Source of the DNA: Arcobacter sp.
GTDB lineage: Bacteria; Campylobacterota; Campylobacteria; Campylobacterales; Arcobacteraceae
Length of the DNA: 64,000 nt
Assembly (NCBI GenBank): GCA_003252105.1
Contig: QKDL01000023.1
Coordinates: 1 to 64,000, forward strand
Direction of reading: 5' to 3'
Positions 55,498 to 63,924 of this stretch are shown piece by piece; positions within the stretch are counted from its first letter, which is position 1, and every line of letters begins with the position of its first letter. A model generated the notes under the pieces. It was not told the origin of the DNA and ran no database searches. It saw nothing but the letters and a program-made list of their open reading frames with translations. Position numbers and translations under genes: made by a program.

Positions 55498-56970
55498 ATG
55501 GTTAGTTCAATGTGGAATGGAGTTATGGGTATACAAGTCCATGACCGAGCATTAAATGTAGTAGCAAATAACTCAACTAATACTAATGTGTATGGTTATA
55601 AACCAGATGAAGTGAGTTTTACTGATTTATTATATTCTGCAGATGGAACTGGAAAAGGTGTACAGCTTAGTTCTGTAAAAAAAGTATTTAATCAAGGTCA
55701 AATACAACCAACTGATAATCCTTATGATGTAGCAATTGAAGGAAGTGGTTATTTTGTTCTTAATGATATAAAATCAAATGAATTATTTTATACAAGAGCA
55801 GGAAACTTTCAAATGGGGAATGATGGTTTATTACAAACTCCTGATGGGATGAAAGTTTTAGGACTTCAATCAGATGCACCAATTGTAACAAGTACAGATG
55901 CAAATGTTGTTGAATTTAACAATGATTATACAAAATTTGTTGCATCAGATTTTGTTAATAGTAATACAGATTTTTTTCAATCAGTTAATGCAAGAGCAAC
56001 TGATTATACCTCAACGGCAACTGATATTGGTGAAAGTGGGAATGGATATAAATCAAAATCAACTTTAACATTAGAAATAGATAAAATGATTTTGGATTAT
56101 AGAGAAAAATTATCTAATTATGGTTCTAACTCAACAGTTGATTCAATCCCTTCTACTACACAAATTACCCAGTTTAATTTTGGCTCTTCAATGAATCTAT
56201 TAAATGATGAAAATGATTATATAGAAGTTACAATTGATAATACAGCACATAGGGAGTATTTTGATACAGATATAGAGACAACTCTAAAAAACTTTTCAGA
56301 TAGAATATCTGATACTGTTGGATTAACAGCATCAGTTGATACTACAACAGGAGTATTAAATATTGAGACAACTATTCCAGGGAAAAGTGCAAAAATCACT
56401 CAAGGAATAATTAATAACAGGGAAGTTTTTTCTGCAACTTTACAAGAAGCAACTTTAGGAACAGGTTTAGGAATGGTGGAAAGTTCTAAAGCAGCATTGA
56501 TGTCAGCTCTTCAATCAGCTGGTGCTGAGTTTCTTGAGATTAAAAATAATATTTCATATACTAATCAAGAAGATTTAACTACTTTAGGAACTATTCAGTT
56601 AAAACTTGAAAATATGACTTTATCTGAAAATACTTTTGGTACAATATCTATTGAAGAAAATGGTCTTGTTTTTTTAGAAGATGGGGACAATAAATTTGTT
56701 GTTGGAAAAATACAAACAGTAGCTTTTAGAGCAGAACAAGAGTTACAACCAACTGGAAGTAATCTTTTTGCTATGACAGAAGAATCTGGTGAACCATATT
56801 TTGCAAAAGATATAAATAAAGTAGTTTATAATTCATTAGAGTTGAGTAATGCTAATTTAACAGATGGTTTGGCAACAATATTAGGGTTGCAAAGAGCTTT
56901 TGAAGCAAATGCAAAATCGATAACTACGTCAGATGAGTTGTTAAAAACGGCAATTGCACTTAGAAAATAG
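55498..56970 (+). CDS. FlgE-like hook protein, shorter paralog
   Basis: A 490-residue axial protein. N-terminal SSMWNGVMGIQVHDRALNVVANN has the variant HDRALNVVANNSTNTNVYGYKPDE, cut, and lacks the classic SNNIANVNTxGYK; the C-terminal helix is LATILGLQRAFEANAKSITT. It lies directly after flgD, the position of flgE in many genomes. Helicobacter and Campylobacter also have a FlgE-like gene after flgD besides their main hook protein. It may form a hook-rod junction or a minor hook component. A strong hairpin separates it from the longer paralog. Confidence 0.8.
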   Translation: MVSSMWNGVMGIQVHDRALNVVANNSTNTNVYGYKPDEVSFTDLLYSADGTGKGVQLSSVKKVFNQGQIQPTDNPYDVAIEGSGYFVLNDIKSNELFYTRAGNFQMGNDGLLQTPDGMKVLGLQSDAPIVTSTDANVVEFNNDYTKFVASDFVNSNTDFFQSVNARATDYTSTATDIGESGNGYKSKSTLTLEIDKMILDYREKLSNYGSNSTVDSIPSTTQITQFNFGSSMNLLNDENDYIEVTIDNTAHREYFDTDIETTLKNFSDRISDTVGLTASVDTTTGVLNIETTIPGKSAKITQGIINNREVFSATLQEATLGTGLGMVESSKAALMSALQSAGAEFLEIKNNISYTNQEDLTTLGTIQLKLENMTLSENTFGTISIEENGLVFLEDGDNKFVVGKIQTVAFRAEQELQPTGSNLFAMTEESGEPYFAKDINKVVYNSLELSNANLTDGLATILGLQRAFEANAKSITTSDELLKTAIALRK

Positions 56971-56972
56971 GT

Positions 56973-57011
56973 GTTCAAATCTTAGTATTTATTAAATATT
57001 AAGATTTGAAC
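56973..57011 (+). repeat. Near-perfect 18-bp stem-loop between the two hook genes
   Basis: GTTCAAATCTTAGTATTT, loop ATT, then AAATATTAAGATTTGAAC. Eighteen pairs, including one G-T wobble. It begins 2 bases after the stop of the shorter paralog. No T run follows (ATTTAAATATG), so it may be a processing or stability element rather than a terminator. The next start is 40 bases on. Confidence 0.8.
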
Positions 57012-57050
57012 ATTTAAATATGTTTAAAAATTTATCTTAAAGGATAAGTC

Positions 57051-59444
57051 ATGGTTGGAGCATTATGGACAGGGATTTCAGGTCTTGCATCTCAACAAAG
57101 AGCGCTAGATAATGAATCAAATAATATTGCAAACGTTAACACTGTTGGATATAAAGCATCAAGAATCTCTTTTGCTGACCAAATGTATCAAGATAGAATC
57201 GGTAAAGGTTCTAAAATCCTTGATTCGGAAAAACTATATACTCAAGGAAACTTAAAACCTACTGGAGTTGATTACGATTTAGCTCTGAGTGGTGAAGGTT
57301 TTTTTGTTGTAAAAAACACAAGGCTTAGTGGTAGTTCAGAAGAGCAATATACTAGAGCTGGTAACTTTAGAATGGGTGATAACGGTACTTTACAAGATGC
57401 TGCTGGAAATGAAGTGCAAGGGTGGCCTATGGTTGCTGTTGATACTGCAAACGATGTAACATCTACAAACCCAAATACAACAATGTTTAATGATGAATAT
57501 ACAAAGTTATTAGGTACAAAAATTATTAAACACTCAACATATGTTGATACTATTACTGCTAGAGCGACTGATTATACACAAACAGCAAAATCAGATTCTT
57601 TGACTATCTTTGATGGGGCAGGATATAAAACAAAATCTTCAAAGATTTCAGATATTGAAGAAGCAATTAAAGATTATACTACTTGGTTACAAAGATTATC
57701 AGAAGAACCAGATGGTTCATCTGCAACTTCTACAGCTCAAGTATCTCAGATAAATTTTAAATCAGGACAAAATGGTTTACTAGCAAATGAAGGGCAACAA
57801 GTATATGTTACTATTGATGGAAATAAAATTTCTCAAAACTATGTAGCTGTAACAGCTGATTCAGATTTTATTACTAATTTTGTGAATTATTCAGTACCAT
57901 CAACGGGTGCAGCTACTGCAGCAGGTACTACAATTACAATTAATAGTGCAGATGATTTAACTAGATATGAAGTAACTGTTGATAGTGAAACTGTATTTTA
58001 TGATGCAGGAATTGGAGAAAGTATAGATGACATAAGAGCAGGATTGCAAGATGCTATTAATCAGAATCCTACTATTACAGGTTCATATACATTAACAAAT
58101 ACTACTAATACAATTACATTAAGTGGTGGTACTGTGTCTGCTGCATCTTATCCAAGTACTTTAGACATAGAATATGATGTTGCAGCAAGTAGAATAGCTA
58201 CTTATAAAGGGTTAGCTAATGAGATTATGGAGAAAGTAAAAGGAGTAAAAGCTTACCTAGCAGAAGAAACTTCTGGAGGAACTGATGTTGACTTTTTAGA
58301 AGAGGGTGAATCATATACTTTAAATACAAAAGATTATGATGAAATGTTAAAAGGTATTATCCAAATAGAATCTTTAATTCCTGGTAAAGAATTTAAGATT
58401 TCAGAGGTTGGTGAAATATCAGGAAATACTACTAACTTAGGTGATTTTCAAACTACAGTTAATGCAGTTGCTGGTTCAGGTCTTGGGGCTTTAGAGAGTT
58501 CAAAAGAAGCTTTAGCAAGACTTATTACTGGTAACCAAAGAGATGTATATACAGCTTCTGATTTAGGTCTTGATGGTACAACTGTACAAGATTTTACTTA
58601 TGGTATTTCTATTTATGATAAAGAGTTAGGTAAAAATATTCCTGTACCTGGGTTTACAAATGCAACTCCACCTGAGACTCCATTTAATATATTTTTAGAT
58701 GGTGTTACATCAGTTGATGATATTGTGTCGTATATAAATGGAGACCAACCGTATAAATATATAAGTGATTTAGATGGTAGTGTTCAAACAACAAGTTCTT
58801 TTGTTTTATCTGATTATATTAAAGCATCAAATATAAATGGTGCATTAGTTATTGAAACATTAGATTCAAATTATGATGTAGAGTTTAATGGCTCTTTAAA
58901 AATCTCTAGTGATCAATCATTAGATGATGGTACAGCAGCTTTAACTGCTACTTATACTCCAATTGATAAAAATAGTGATTATAGTGGTAGAGCAGGTGCA
59001 GGAGCTGAGTTTATTGAACTTATTAATACTGTTGACCAAACTGCAACTAAAGGTTCATTACAATTAAGACTTGATACTTTAGGTATCTCTGAGTCTGCAT
59101 TTGGATCTTTTTCAGTTGATGCTGCTGGACTTGTGACAATGACACAAGATGGTGCAGATTTTGTAATTGGTCAAATTGCTATTGCTTTATTTAATAATAA
59201 TAGGGGATTAACACCAATCGGAGATAACTTACTTGCAAAAAGTAATAACTCAGGTGATCCTATATATAATTTAAATAATAATAAAACTGCTAGAGTTGAA
59301 TCTCAACAACTAGAGTTGAGTAATGCTGACTTAAGTGAAAGTTTAGTTAATTTGATGGTATTCCAAAGAGCATTTGAAGCAAATGCTAAATCAATTACAA
59401 CATCAGATACAATTTTAAATACATTAATTAACTTAAAACGATAA
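57051..59444 (+). CDS. flgE: Flagellar hook protein FlgE, long paralog
   Basis: A 797-residue hook protein: N-terminal GALWTGISGLASQQRALDNESNNIANVNTVGYKASR, cut at the end as the classic SNNIANVNTVGYK, and C-terminal LVNLMVFQRAFEANAKSITTSD. Its size fits the large hook proteins of Campylobacterota (700-840 residues), with extra outer domains at about 250-600 rich in Thr, Ala and Asp. These domains face the medium and vary between species. It has its own AAAGGATAAG ribosome site. Confidence 0.92.
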   Translation: MVGALWTGISGLASQQRALDNESNNIANVNTVGYKASRISFADQMYQDRIGKGSKILDSEKLYTQGNLKPTGVDYDLALSGEGFFVVKNTRLSGSSEEQYTRAGNFRMGDNGTLQDAAGNEVQGWPMVAVDTANDVTSTNPNTTMFNDEYTKLLGTKIIKHSTYVDTITARATDYTQTAKSDSLTIFDGAGYKTKSSKISDIEEAIKDYTTWLQRLSEEPDGSSATSTAQVSQINFKSGQNGLLANEGQQVYVTIDGNKISQNYVAVTADSDFITNFVNYSVPSTGAATAAGTTITINSADDLTRYEVTVDSETVFYDAGIGESIDDIRAGLQDAINQNPTITGSYTLTNTTNTITLSGGTVSAASYPSTLDIEYDVAASRIATYKGLANEIMEKVKGVKAYLAEETSGGTDVDFLEEGESYTLNTKDYDEMLKGIIQIESLIPGKEFKISEVGEISGNTTNLGDFQTTVNAVAGSGLGALESSKEALARLITGNQRDVYTASDLGLDGTTVQDFTYGISIYDKELGKNIPVPGFTNATPPETPFNIFLDGVTSVDDIVSYINGDQPYKYISDLDGSVQTTSSFVLSDYIKASNINGALVIETLDSNYDVEFNGSLKISSDQSLDDGTAALTATYTPIDKNSDYSGRAGAGAEFIELINTVDQTATKGSLQLRLDTLGISESAFGSFSVDAAGLVTMTQDGADFVIGQIAIALFNNNRGLTPIGDNLLAKSNNSGDPIYNLNNNKTARVESQQLELSNADLSESLVNLMVFQRAFEANAKSITTSDTILNTLINLKR

Positions 59445-59447
59445 TAT

Positions 59448-59475
59448 AAAATAAGAGGATATATCCTCTTATTTT
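59448..59475. terminator. Perfect 28-base palindrome after flgE
   Basis: AAAATAAGAGGATA and its exact complement, with no unpaired loop in the primary sequence (a 4-base loop would form). The 3' arm ends in TTTT, so a bidirectional terminator is likely. It begins 3 bases after the flgE stop and ends 18 bases before the next start. Confidence 0.75.
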
Positions 59476-59493
59476 AGTATTTTGAGGATAAAT

Positions 59494-59823
59494 TTGGATA
59501 ATTTTTTATTAATAACAATAATTGGAATATTGCTTTTATACTATTTTTCAAGTACAAATGTTTACAAATCTTTATATAGAAAATTGAATGAAGAAAAAAA
59601 TATACTTGAAACTGATAATAAAAAACTTCAAGATATAATAGATAGATATGAAAAACAAGTAAAAGTTAGTGCTGCAACATTGAAAACTAATCAAGATAAC
59701 CTACAAGTTGCAAGAGATGATTTGCAAAAGTTAAGATTAGAAAACAATGAACTAAAACATGAAATTGAAATTTTAGAAAAAAGAACAGAAGAACTATACG
59801 CACAAGTAAATACAATGATTTAG
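59494..59823 (+). CDS. Small membrane-anchored coiled-coil protein
   Basis: A 109-residue protein. A membrane helix at about 4-22 (LLITIIGILLLYYFSS) is followed by a continuous coiled coil to about 105 (EEKNILETDNKKLQDIIDRYE, cut; heptads of Leu). I start at TTG 59494, with GAGGA 6 bases upstream, instead of the in-frame TTG at 59482, which overlaps that site. Function unknown. Being flanked by flgE and a TPR gene in a flagellar cluster suggests a structural or stator-linked part, but this is only context. Confidence 0.65.
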   Translation: MDNFLLITIIGILLLYYFSSTNVYKSLYRKLNEEKNILETDNKKLQDIIDRYEKQVKVSAATLKTNQDNLQVARDDLQKLRLENNELKHEIEILEKRTEELYAQVNTMI

Positions 59824-59831
59824 GATTTTTA

Positions 59832-61817
59832 GTGAAAGTTATTTTTTTTATTTTTTCTCTTTTAATCTCTTTTAACCTTTATGCTAATCAGATAGACTCT
59901 CAACCTGATATTTTATTTAAACACAAAAAAATAGAAAAGGATCAAGAGCAATTTGCATTACAAATGGAGTTTAATAAAGCAGTATTACTTCTAGAAAAAG
60001 GTGAATATAAAAAAGCGATTGATACTTTTAAAACAACATCCGATGCACTTAAAATCCCTTCATTTTTAAATATTGGTATTGCTTATTATAAATTAGATCA
60101 AATAGAAAATGCTCTTTTATATCTAAACAATATATATGAATATAAAGAAGCAATTTATACAGATACTTATTCTTATATTTCGGCTGCATATTATTTATAT
60201 CAAATAAGTAATGATAGAACTTATTTGGATTCAATTGTTGAGATTACAAGAAAATATAAAAATCTAACAGAACATTCAAAAAGATTAGTTGTTGACACAT
60301 ATATCATTCTTAGAAATTATGAAAGTGCCCTTAATTTATTAAAAACTATGCAATTTCAAGATGACTTAAAGATTGCATTGTTGTATATAAAATTAAAAGA
60401 CTATGTAAGTGCTGAAAAATATTTAGTTAAAGCAAAAGAGAATAGTGTCAATAAAAATAAAATAGATGAAATCCTTTGGTTTATGGTATTTAGGGATTTA
60501 AAATCAAATCAATTAGAAAAATTAAAAGAGCATTTAGAAGAGATAAACAAAAGAAAAGATAGTTTTAAAATACATATGTCATACCCTTTAGAGATATATT
60601 TTAACAATAATAAATTTACAACAAAAGAGTATTTATCTTTTATTACAAAATTTTCTCCTGAAAGAAAAAGTGATTATATATATTACTTTGCCCCATTTAT
60701 TTTTTCAGATACTCAAGAGATTGTTTATGATTTATCAAAAGGGTTTATTTTTAAAGATAAACAAAATGTAAAAAGCTTAGAACAGATGGTTTCTTTTAAT
60801 TCTAAGTTTATAGAGATAATAAAAGAAGACCCTATCGTTAGAGTAAAAAAACTAAAAGATTATATAAAAGATGATTCAAATTCATATATGTATTATAATC
60901 TTGCTTTATGTTATGCTCAAATATTTGATTATCATAATGCATACAAATATTTTTCAAAAGCTTATAAATTAAATCCAGGAAATAAACTTTATTCTTCAAT
61001 GACATTAATTACTGCAAATAGAATAGATTTAAAATTGTCAGATTATGAGTATATAGAGAATAATATCAAATCAAGTAAAGGTTTATATAAATATTTCGGA
61101 CAAATATTATATAAAGTTATGTTTAATCCTGAGTTCAATATTAGTATTGATCCTCTTACTTATAAGAAAACTATTTTTTATAAAGCCTTAGATTATTTAG
61201 TTAAGATGGATGAAGGTATTGTAACTTCTGACCATATTTTATTAACAGAGCATTATAAAGACCCTTTTGTCTATCTGTTAAACTTAACACTAAGAAGAAC
61301 CAATGAAAATGATTTTAATTATTTTTCTAGATTACAAGATGAAACACCTTTAAAAATCAATAATAATTTTTTAGAAGGACCACCAATAATAACAGCTTTT
61401 TATTTTGATTTATTAAAAGCAATAGGTTTATTTCAGAGGGCTGACTTCTCCCAGAATGGTGAACAAAGTATCACATATTTAAGAACAAAGGTATTAGTGG
61501 ATTTACACTTTAATAAATCACAAGAAGCTTTAATTATCTTAGATAAACTACAAAAAGAGTATAAACTTGAAGATAAATATACAATGTTTTTAATTGTTGC
61601 AGCATATTTAAATGGTGGTAAGTACAATGAAGCTTCATTACAAATATCATTGATAAAAGCTGTTTTAGATGATAATGATGCAAATTTTTTAACAGGTGTA
61701 CAACTGATTCAAGAACTTAAATTAAATAGTGTATCTCAGTATTTTAAAAAACCTTATATGGATTCAATTATAGATTTTAGACTAAGTAAAATTGACGATT
61801 TTTTAGAATCTATGTAA
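59832..61817 (+). CDS. Periplasmic TPR protein, PflA-like candidate
   Basis: A 661-residue exported protein. Signal peptide at about 1-18 (FSLLISFNLYA). TPR-type helical pairs are visible at about 45-75 (FNKAVLLLEKGEYKKAIDTF), 76-105 (LNIGIAYYKLDQIENALLYL), 345-385 (YNLALCYAQIFDYHNAYKYFSKAYKLNP, cut) and 560-600. No other domain is seen. In Campylobacter and Helicobacter, PflA is a secreted TPR protein of about 790-800 residues that, with PflB, forms part of the periplasmic scaffold holding the stators. This gene has the right type and a place next to hook and motor genes but is shorter, so the match is a hypothesis. Start is GTG at 59832. Confidence 0.7.
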   Translation: MKVIFFIFSLLISFNLYANQIDSQPDILFKHKKIEKDQEQFALQMEFNKAVLLLEKGEYKKAIDTFKTTSDALKIPSFLNIGIAYYKLDQIENALLYLNNIYEYKEAIYTDTYSYISAAYYLYQISNDRTYLDSIVEITRKYKNLTEHSKRLVVDTYIILRNYESALNLLKTMQFQDDLKIALLYIKLKDYVSAEKYLVKAKENSVNKNKIDEILWFMVFRDLKSNQLEKLKEHLEEINKRKDSFKIHMSYPLEIYFNNNKFTTKEYLSFITKFSPERKSDYIYYFAPFIFSDTQEIVYDLSKGFIFKDKQNVKSLEQMVSFNSKFIEIIKEDPIVRVKKLKDYIKDDSNSYMYYNLALCYAQIFDYHNAYKYFSKAYKLNPGNKLYSSMTLITANRIDLKLSDYEYIENNIKSSKGLYKYFGQILYKVMFNPEFNISIDPLTYKKTIFYKALDYLVKMDEGIVTSDHILLTEHYKDPFVYLLNLTLRRTNENDFNYFSRLQDETPLKINNNFLEGPPIITAFYFDLLKAIGLFQRADFSQNGEQSITYLRTKVLVDLHFNKSQEALIILDKLQKEYKLEDKYTMFLIVAAYLNGGKYNEASLQISLIKAVLDDNDANFLTGVQLIQELKLNSVSQYFKKPYMDSIIDFRLSKIDDFLESM

Positions 61818-61875
61818 ATAAATTTATTCCCAATTATTTTTTAGTAACCTTCTATGTAATTTAATCTTTTTTTGA

Positions 61876-61881
61876 TATAAT
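61876..61881 (+). promoter_or_regulatory. Likely -10 box of the FlaG-like–fliY–motA operon
   Basis: TATAAT after TTTTTTTGA, 35 bases before the ATG. A perfect AAAGGAGG ribosome site follows, one of the strongest in the window. No sigma-54 or sigma-28 box was seen. Confidence 0.6.
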
Positions 61882-61915
61882 AGATGAATATATAAACTTT
61901 GTAAAGGAGGCTATT

Positions 61916-62239
61916 ATGGAATTAGGTAGAATTGCAGAAATAGACAATGCAAAAGTTAACGAAATAGAAAGAGTTAAAACTGTTAAAGAGGTTGATGAAA
62001 AATCTAAGATAGTAGATGATGAACAACATAGAGCAGCCAAGGGAAAAACTTCTGAATCTGAAGTAAATGAAGTTATTTTAGATAATGTAAAGTTTGGTTA
62101 TAACAAATCTTCAAAAGATTTCTTTGTAAAAGTTACAAGAGGGGATATAGAGTATAAATATCCTACTGAAGATATGATGAGAATTAAAGCACAAATGCTT
62201 AGCGAAATAGAAAAATTACAAAAAGAATCTAATAATTAA
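61916..62239 (+). CDS. FlaG-like flagellar protein
   Basis: A 107-residue protein. The N-terminal half is charged and helical. The C-terminal half (about 58-100) has VKFGYNKSSKDFFVKVTRGD, YKYPTEDMMRIKAQM, a pattern like FlaG (beta hairpin, then P-x-E-D/E-M and a helix). FlaG affects filament length in some species; its mechanism is unclear. It stands just before fliY. The strong AAAGGAGG ribosome site suggests high expression. Family match is moderate. Confidence 0.6.
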   Translation: MELGRIAEIDNAKVNEIERVKTVKEVDEKSKIVDDEQHRAAKGKTSESEVNEVILDNVKFGYNKSSKDFFVKVTRGDIEYKYPTEDMMRIKAQMLSEIEKLQKESNN

Positions 62240-62253
62240 AAAGGTTAGTTACA

Positions 62254-63165
62254 TTGGCATCTGATTTATCAAGTTTTTTAAAAGATGAATTAGCTAATAC
62301 ATTAGAACAGTTACTTTCAAAAGGTGTTACAGTTGACTCTGTTAGCAAACTTGATATTGAAAGCTTAGATGATTCACAATGTATTAATATTTCAATTAAG
62401 TTAGAGTTTGCAGATATATCAATTAGTTTGAATTTTTTCGTTCCAACAATTACAGCTACAAAATTTGAATATTTTATGTTGGGAGGAATGGGTGATCTTA
62501 AAGAACATATTGATGATGAGATTACTGATGCAGTAAATGAGATTATCTCAAACATTTGTGGTAGTTTTTGTACCTCAGTTAATGCACAGGGATTTCCTGA
62601 TGTATCTTCAGTTAAATCGGAAGTAGTTGGCTCTAGTATAAAAGAGTGTACACAAATAAAAGAATTAGACAATGTATATATATTTGACTTATCTTTAGAT
62701 AATGAAAAACTACCTATATATATAAGTTTTGATAAACTTTCATTAGCTTATTTTACACAAATTACTGGTTATAATGAAGATGATTCAAAAAACACAAATG
62801 GTACAGACACTACTTCGGGGTCTCCTTCACTTATGAATTCTCAATCAAAACAAGCTCCTAAACAATTAGGTATAAGTTCTTTATTATCAGAAGATTCTGC
62901 AGAAAATCTTCAACTTCTTTTTGGAATAAAACTTAAATTGAGTGTAAGATTAGGTACTAAAAGTGTATTATTAAAAGATATTCTAAGATGGGATATTGGA
63001 GAGATTATTGAACTTGAACAAATGGTAAATGAACCTTTAGAAATATTGGTTAATGGTGTTAAAATAGGTGAAGGTGAAGCTGTTATCGTAGAAGGAAAAT
63101 TTGGTTTAAAAGTTAAAAATATTGGTGATGGTTCTACTAAATTAAATCAATTAGGGTTAAAATAG
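62254..63165 (+). CDS. fliY: Flagellar motor switch protein FliY
   Basis: A 303-residue protein with a CheC-like domain at about 20-165 and a C-terminal SpoA (FliN) domain at about 220-295 (LQLLFGIKLKLSVRLGTKSVLL, NEPLEILVNGVKIGEGEAVIV, each cut). A low-complexity Ser/Asn/Thr linker joins them. In the phosphatase helix, DAVNEIISNICGS has Glu four before Asn, where CheC-type phosphatases have three. It may thus be a structural switch part rather than a CheY-P phosphatase, but the alignment is by eye. Start is TTG at 62254, 14 bases after the FlaG-like stop. Confidence 0.9.
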   Translation: MASDLSSFLKDELANTLEQLLSKGVTVDSVSKLDIESLDDSQCINISIKLEFADISISLNFFVPTITATKFEYFMLGGMGDLKEHIDDEITDAVNEIISNICGSFCTSVNAQGFPDVSSVKSEVVGSSIKECTQIKELDNVYIFDLSLDNEKLPIYISFDKLSLAYFTQITGYNEDDSKNTNGTDTTSGSPSLMNSQSKQAPKQLGISSLLSEDSAENLQLLFGIKLKLSVRLGTKSVLLKDILRWDIGEIIELEQMVNEPLEILVNGVKIGEGEAVIVEGKFGLKVKNIGDGSTKLNQLGLK

Positions 63166-63921
63166 ATGGATAAGAGTACAGCAGGTGGATTGGGTGCTGG
63201 TTGGGCATTAATTGCCTTAGCGATTATTTTAGGTGGAGTTGGTTTCGGACCATATATTGATATTCCTTCTGTAGTTATTGTATTTGGTGGTACTATAGCT
63301 GTTACTGCAGGACAATTTGAAGCATCAGATTTAAAAAGAATTACACCAGCTATGAAAGTGGCTTTTAATGAAGTAAAAGTTGAGTCTTTGCCAGAGTTAG
63401 TTGAAAAAATAGTTTTTTATGCTACAGAGATTAAAAAACATGGGGTAATGCATATTGAACAAAAGGTTTTAGAGGAACAAAATCCTTTTTTTAAAGAAGC
63501 TTTTCAACTTTTAGTTGATGGTACTAAAGCAGAAACAATTGAACCATTACTTGAAACTAAGTTAGAATATATGAACAAAAGACATAGTGTAATGATAAGT
63601 ATTTTTGGAAATATGGGTGGTACTGCAGGTTCAATGGGAATGATTGGTACATTAGTTGGACTTGTTGCAATGCTTGCAAATCTTTCAGATCCCGCTTCTG
63701 TTGGACCAGCTATGGCTGTTGCTTTACTTACAACAATGTATGGGGCTTTAGTTGGTACTTTATTTGCTGGACTTATAGAAAGTAAACTTTCTCAAAAACA
63801 TTCTATTGAAGAAACTGCTTGTGAGGTAATAATTAAGGGTACAACTATGATAGCTAATGAAGAATCTATAGGTAATATTAAAATGCAGCTAAATTCTATA
63901 TTGGTTGACCCAGAAGAGTAA
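63166..63921 (+). CDS. motA: Flagellar stator protein MotA
   Basis: A 251-residue membrane protein with four helices (about 9-27, 33-50, 145-168, 178-205). Family features are VFGGTIAVTAGQFE in helix 2, a cytoplasmic loop of about 90 residues with charged torque residues, and GNMGGTAGSMGMIGTLVGLV in helix 3, with the Pro in DPASVGPAMAVALLTTMYG. It forms the proton or sodium channel with MotB. It follows fliY without a gap and is 3 bases before motB. Confidence 0.97.
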   Translation: MDKSTAGGLGAGWALIALAIILGGVGFGPYIDIPSVVIVFGGTIAVTAGQFEASDLKRITPAMKVAFNEVKVESLPELVEKIVFYATEIKKHGVMHIEQKVLEEQNPFFKEAFQLLVDGTKAETIEPLLETKLEYMNKRHSVMISIFGNMGGTAGSMGMIGTLVGLVAMLANLSDPASVGPAMAVALLTTMYGALVGTLFAGLIESKLSQKHSIEETACEVIIKGTTMIANEESIGNIKMQLNSILVDPEE

Positions 63922-63924
63922 AAA

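Noticed and set aside
62229-62672. 147-codon open frame on the minus strand
   Set aside because: Antisense to fliY, which has clear CheC and SpoA domains.
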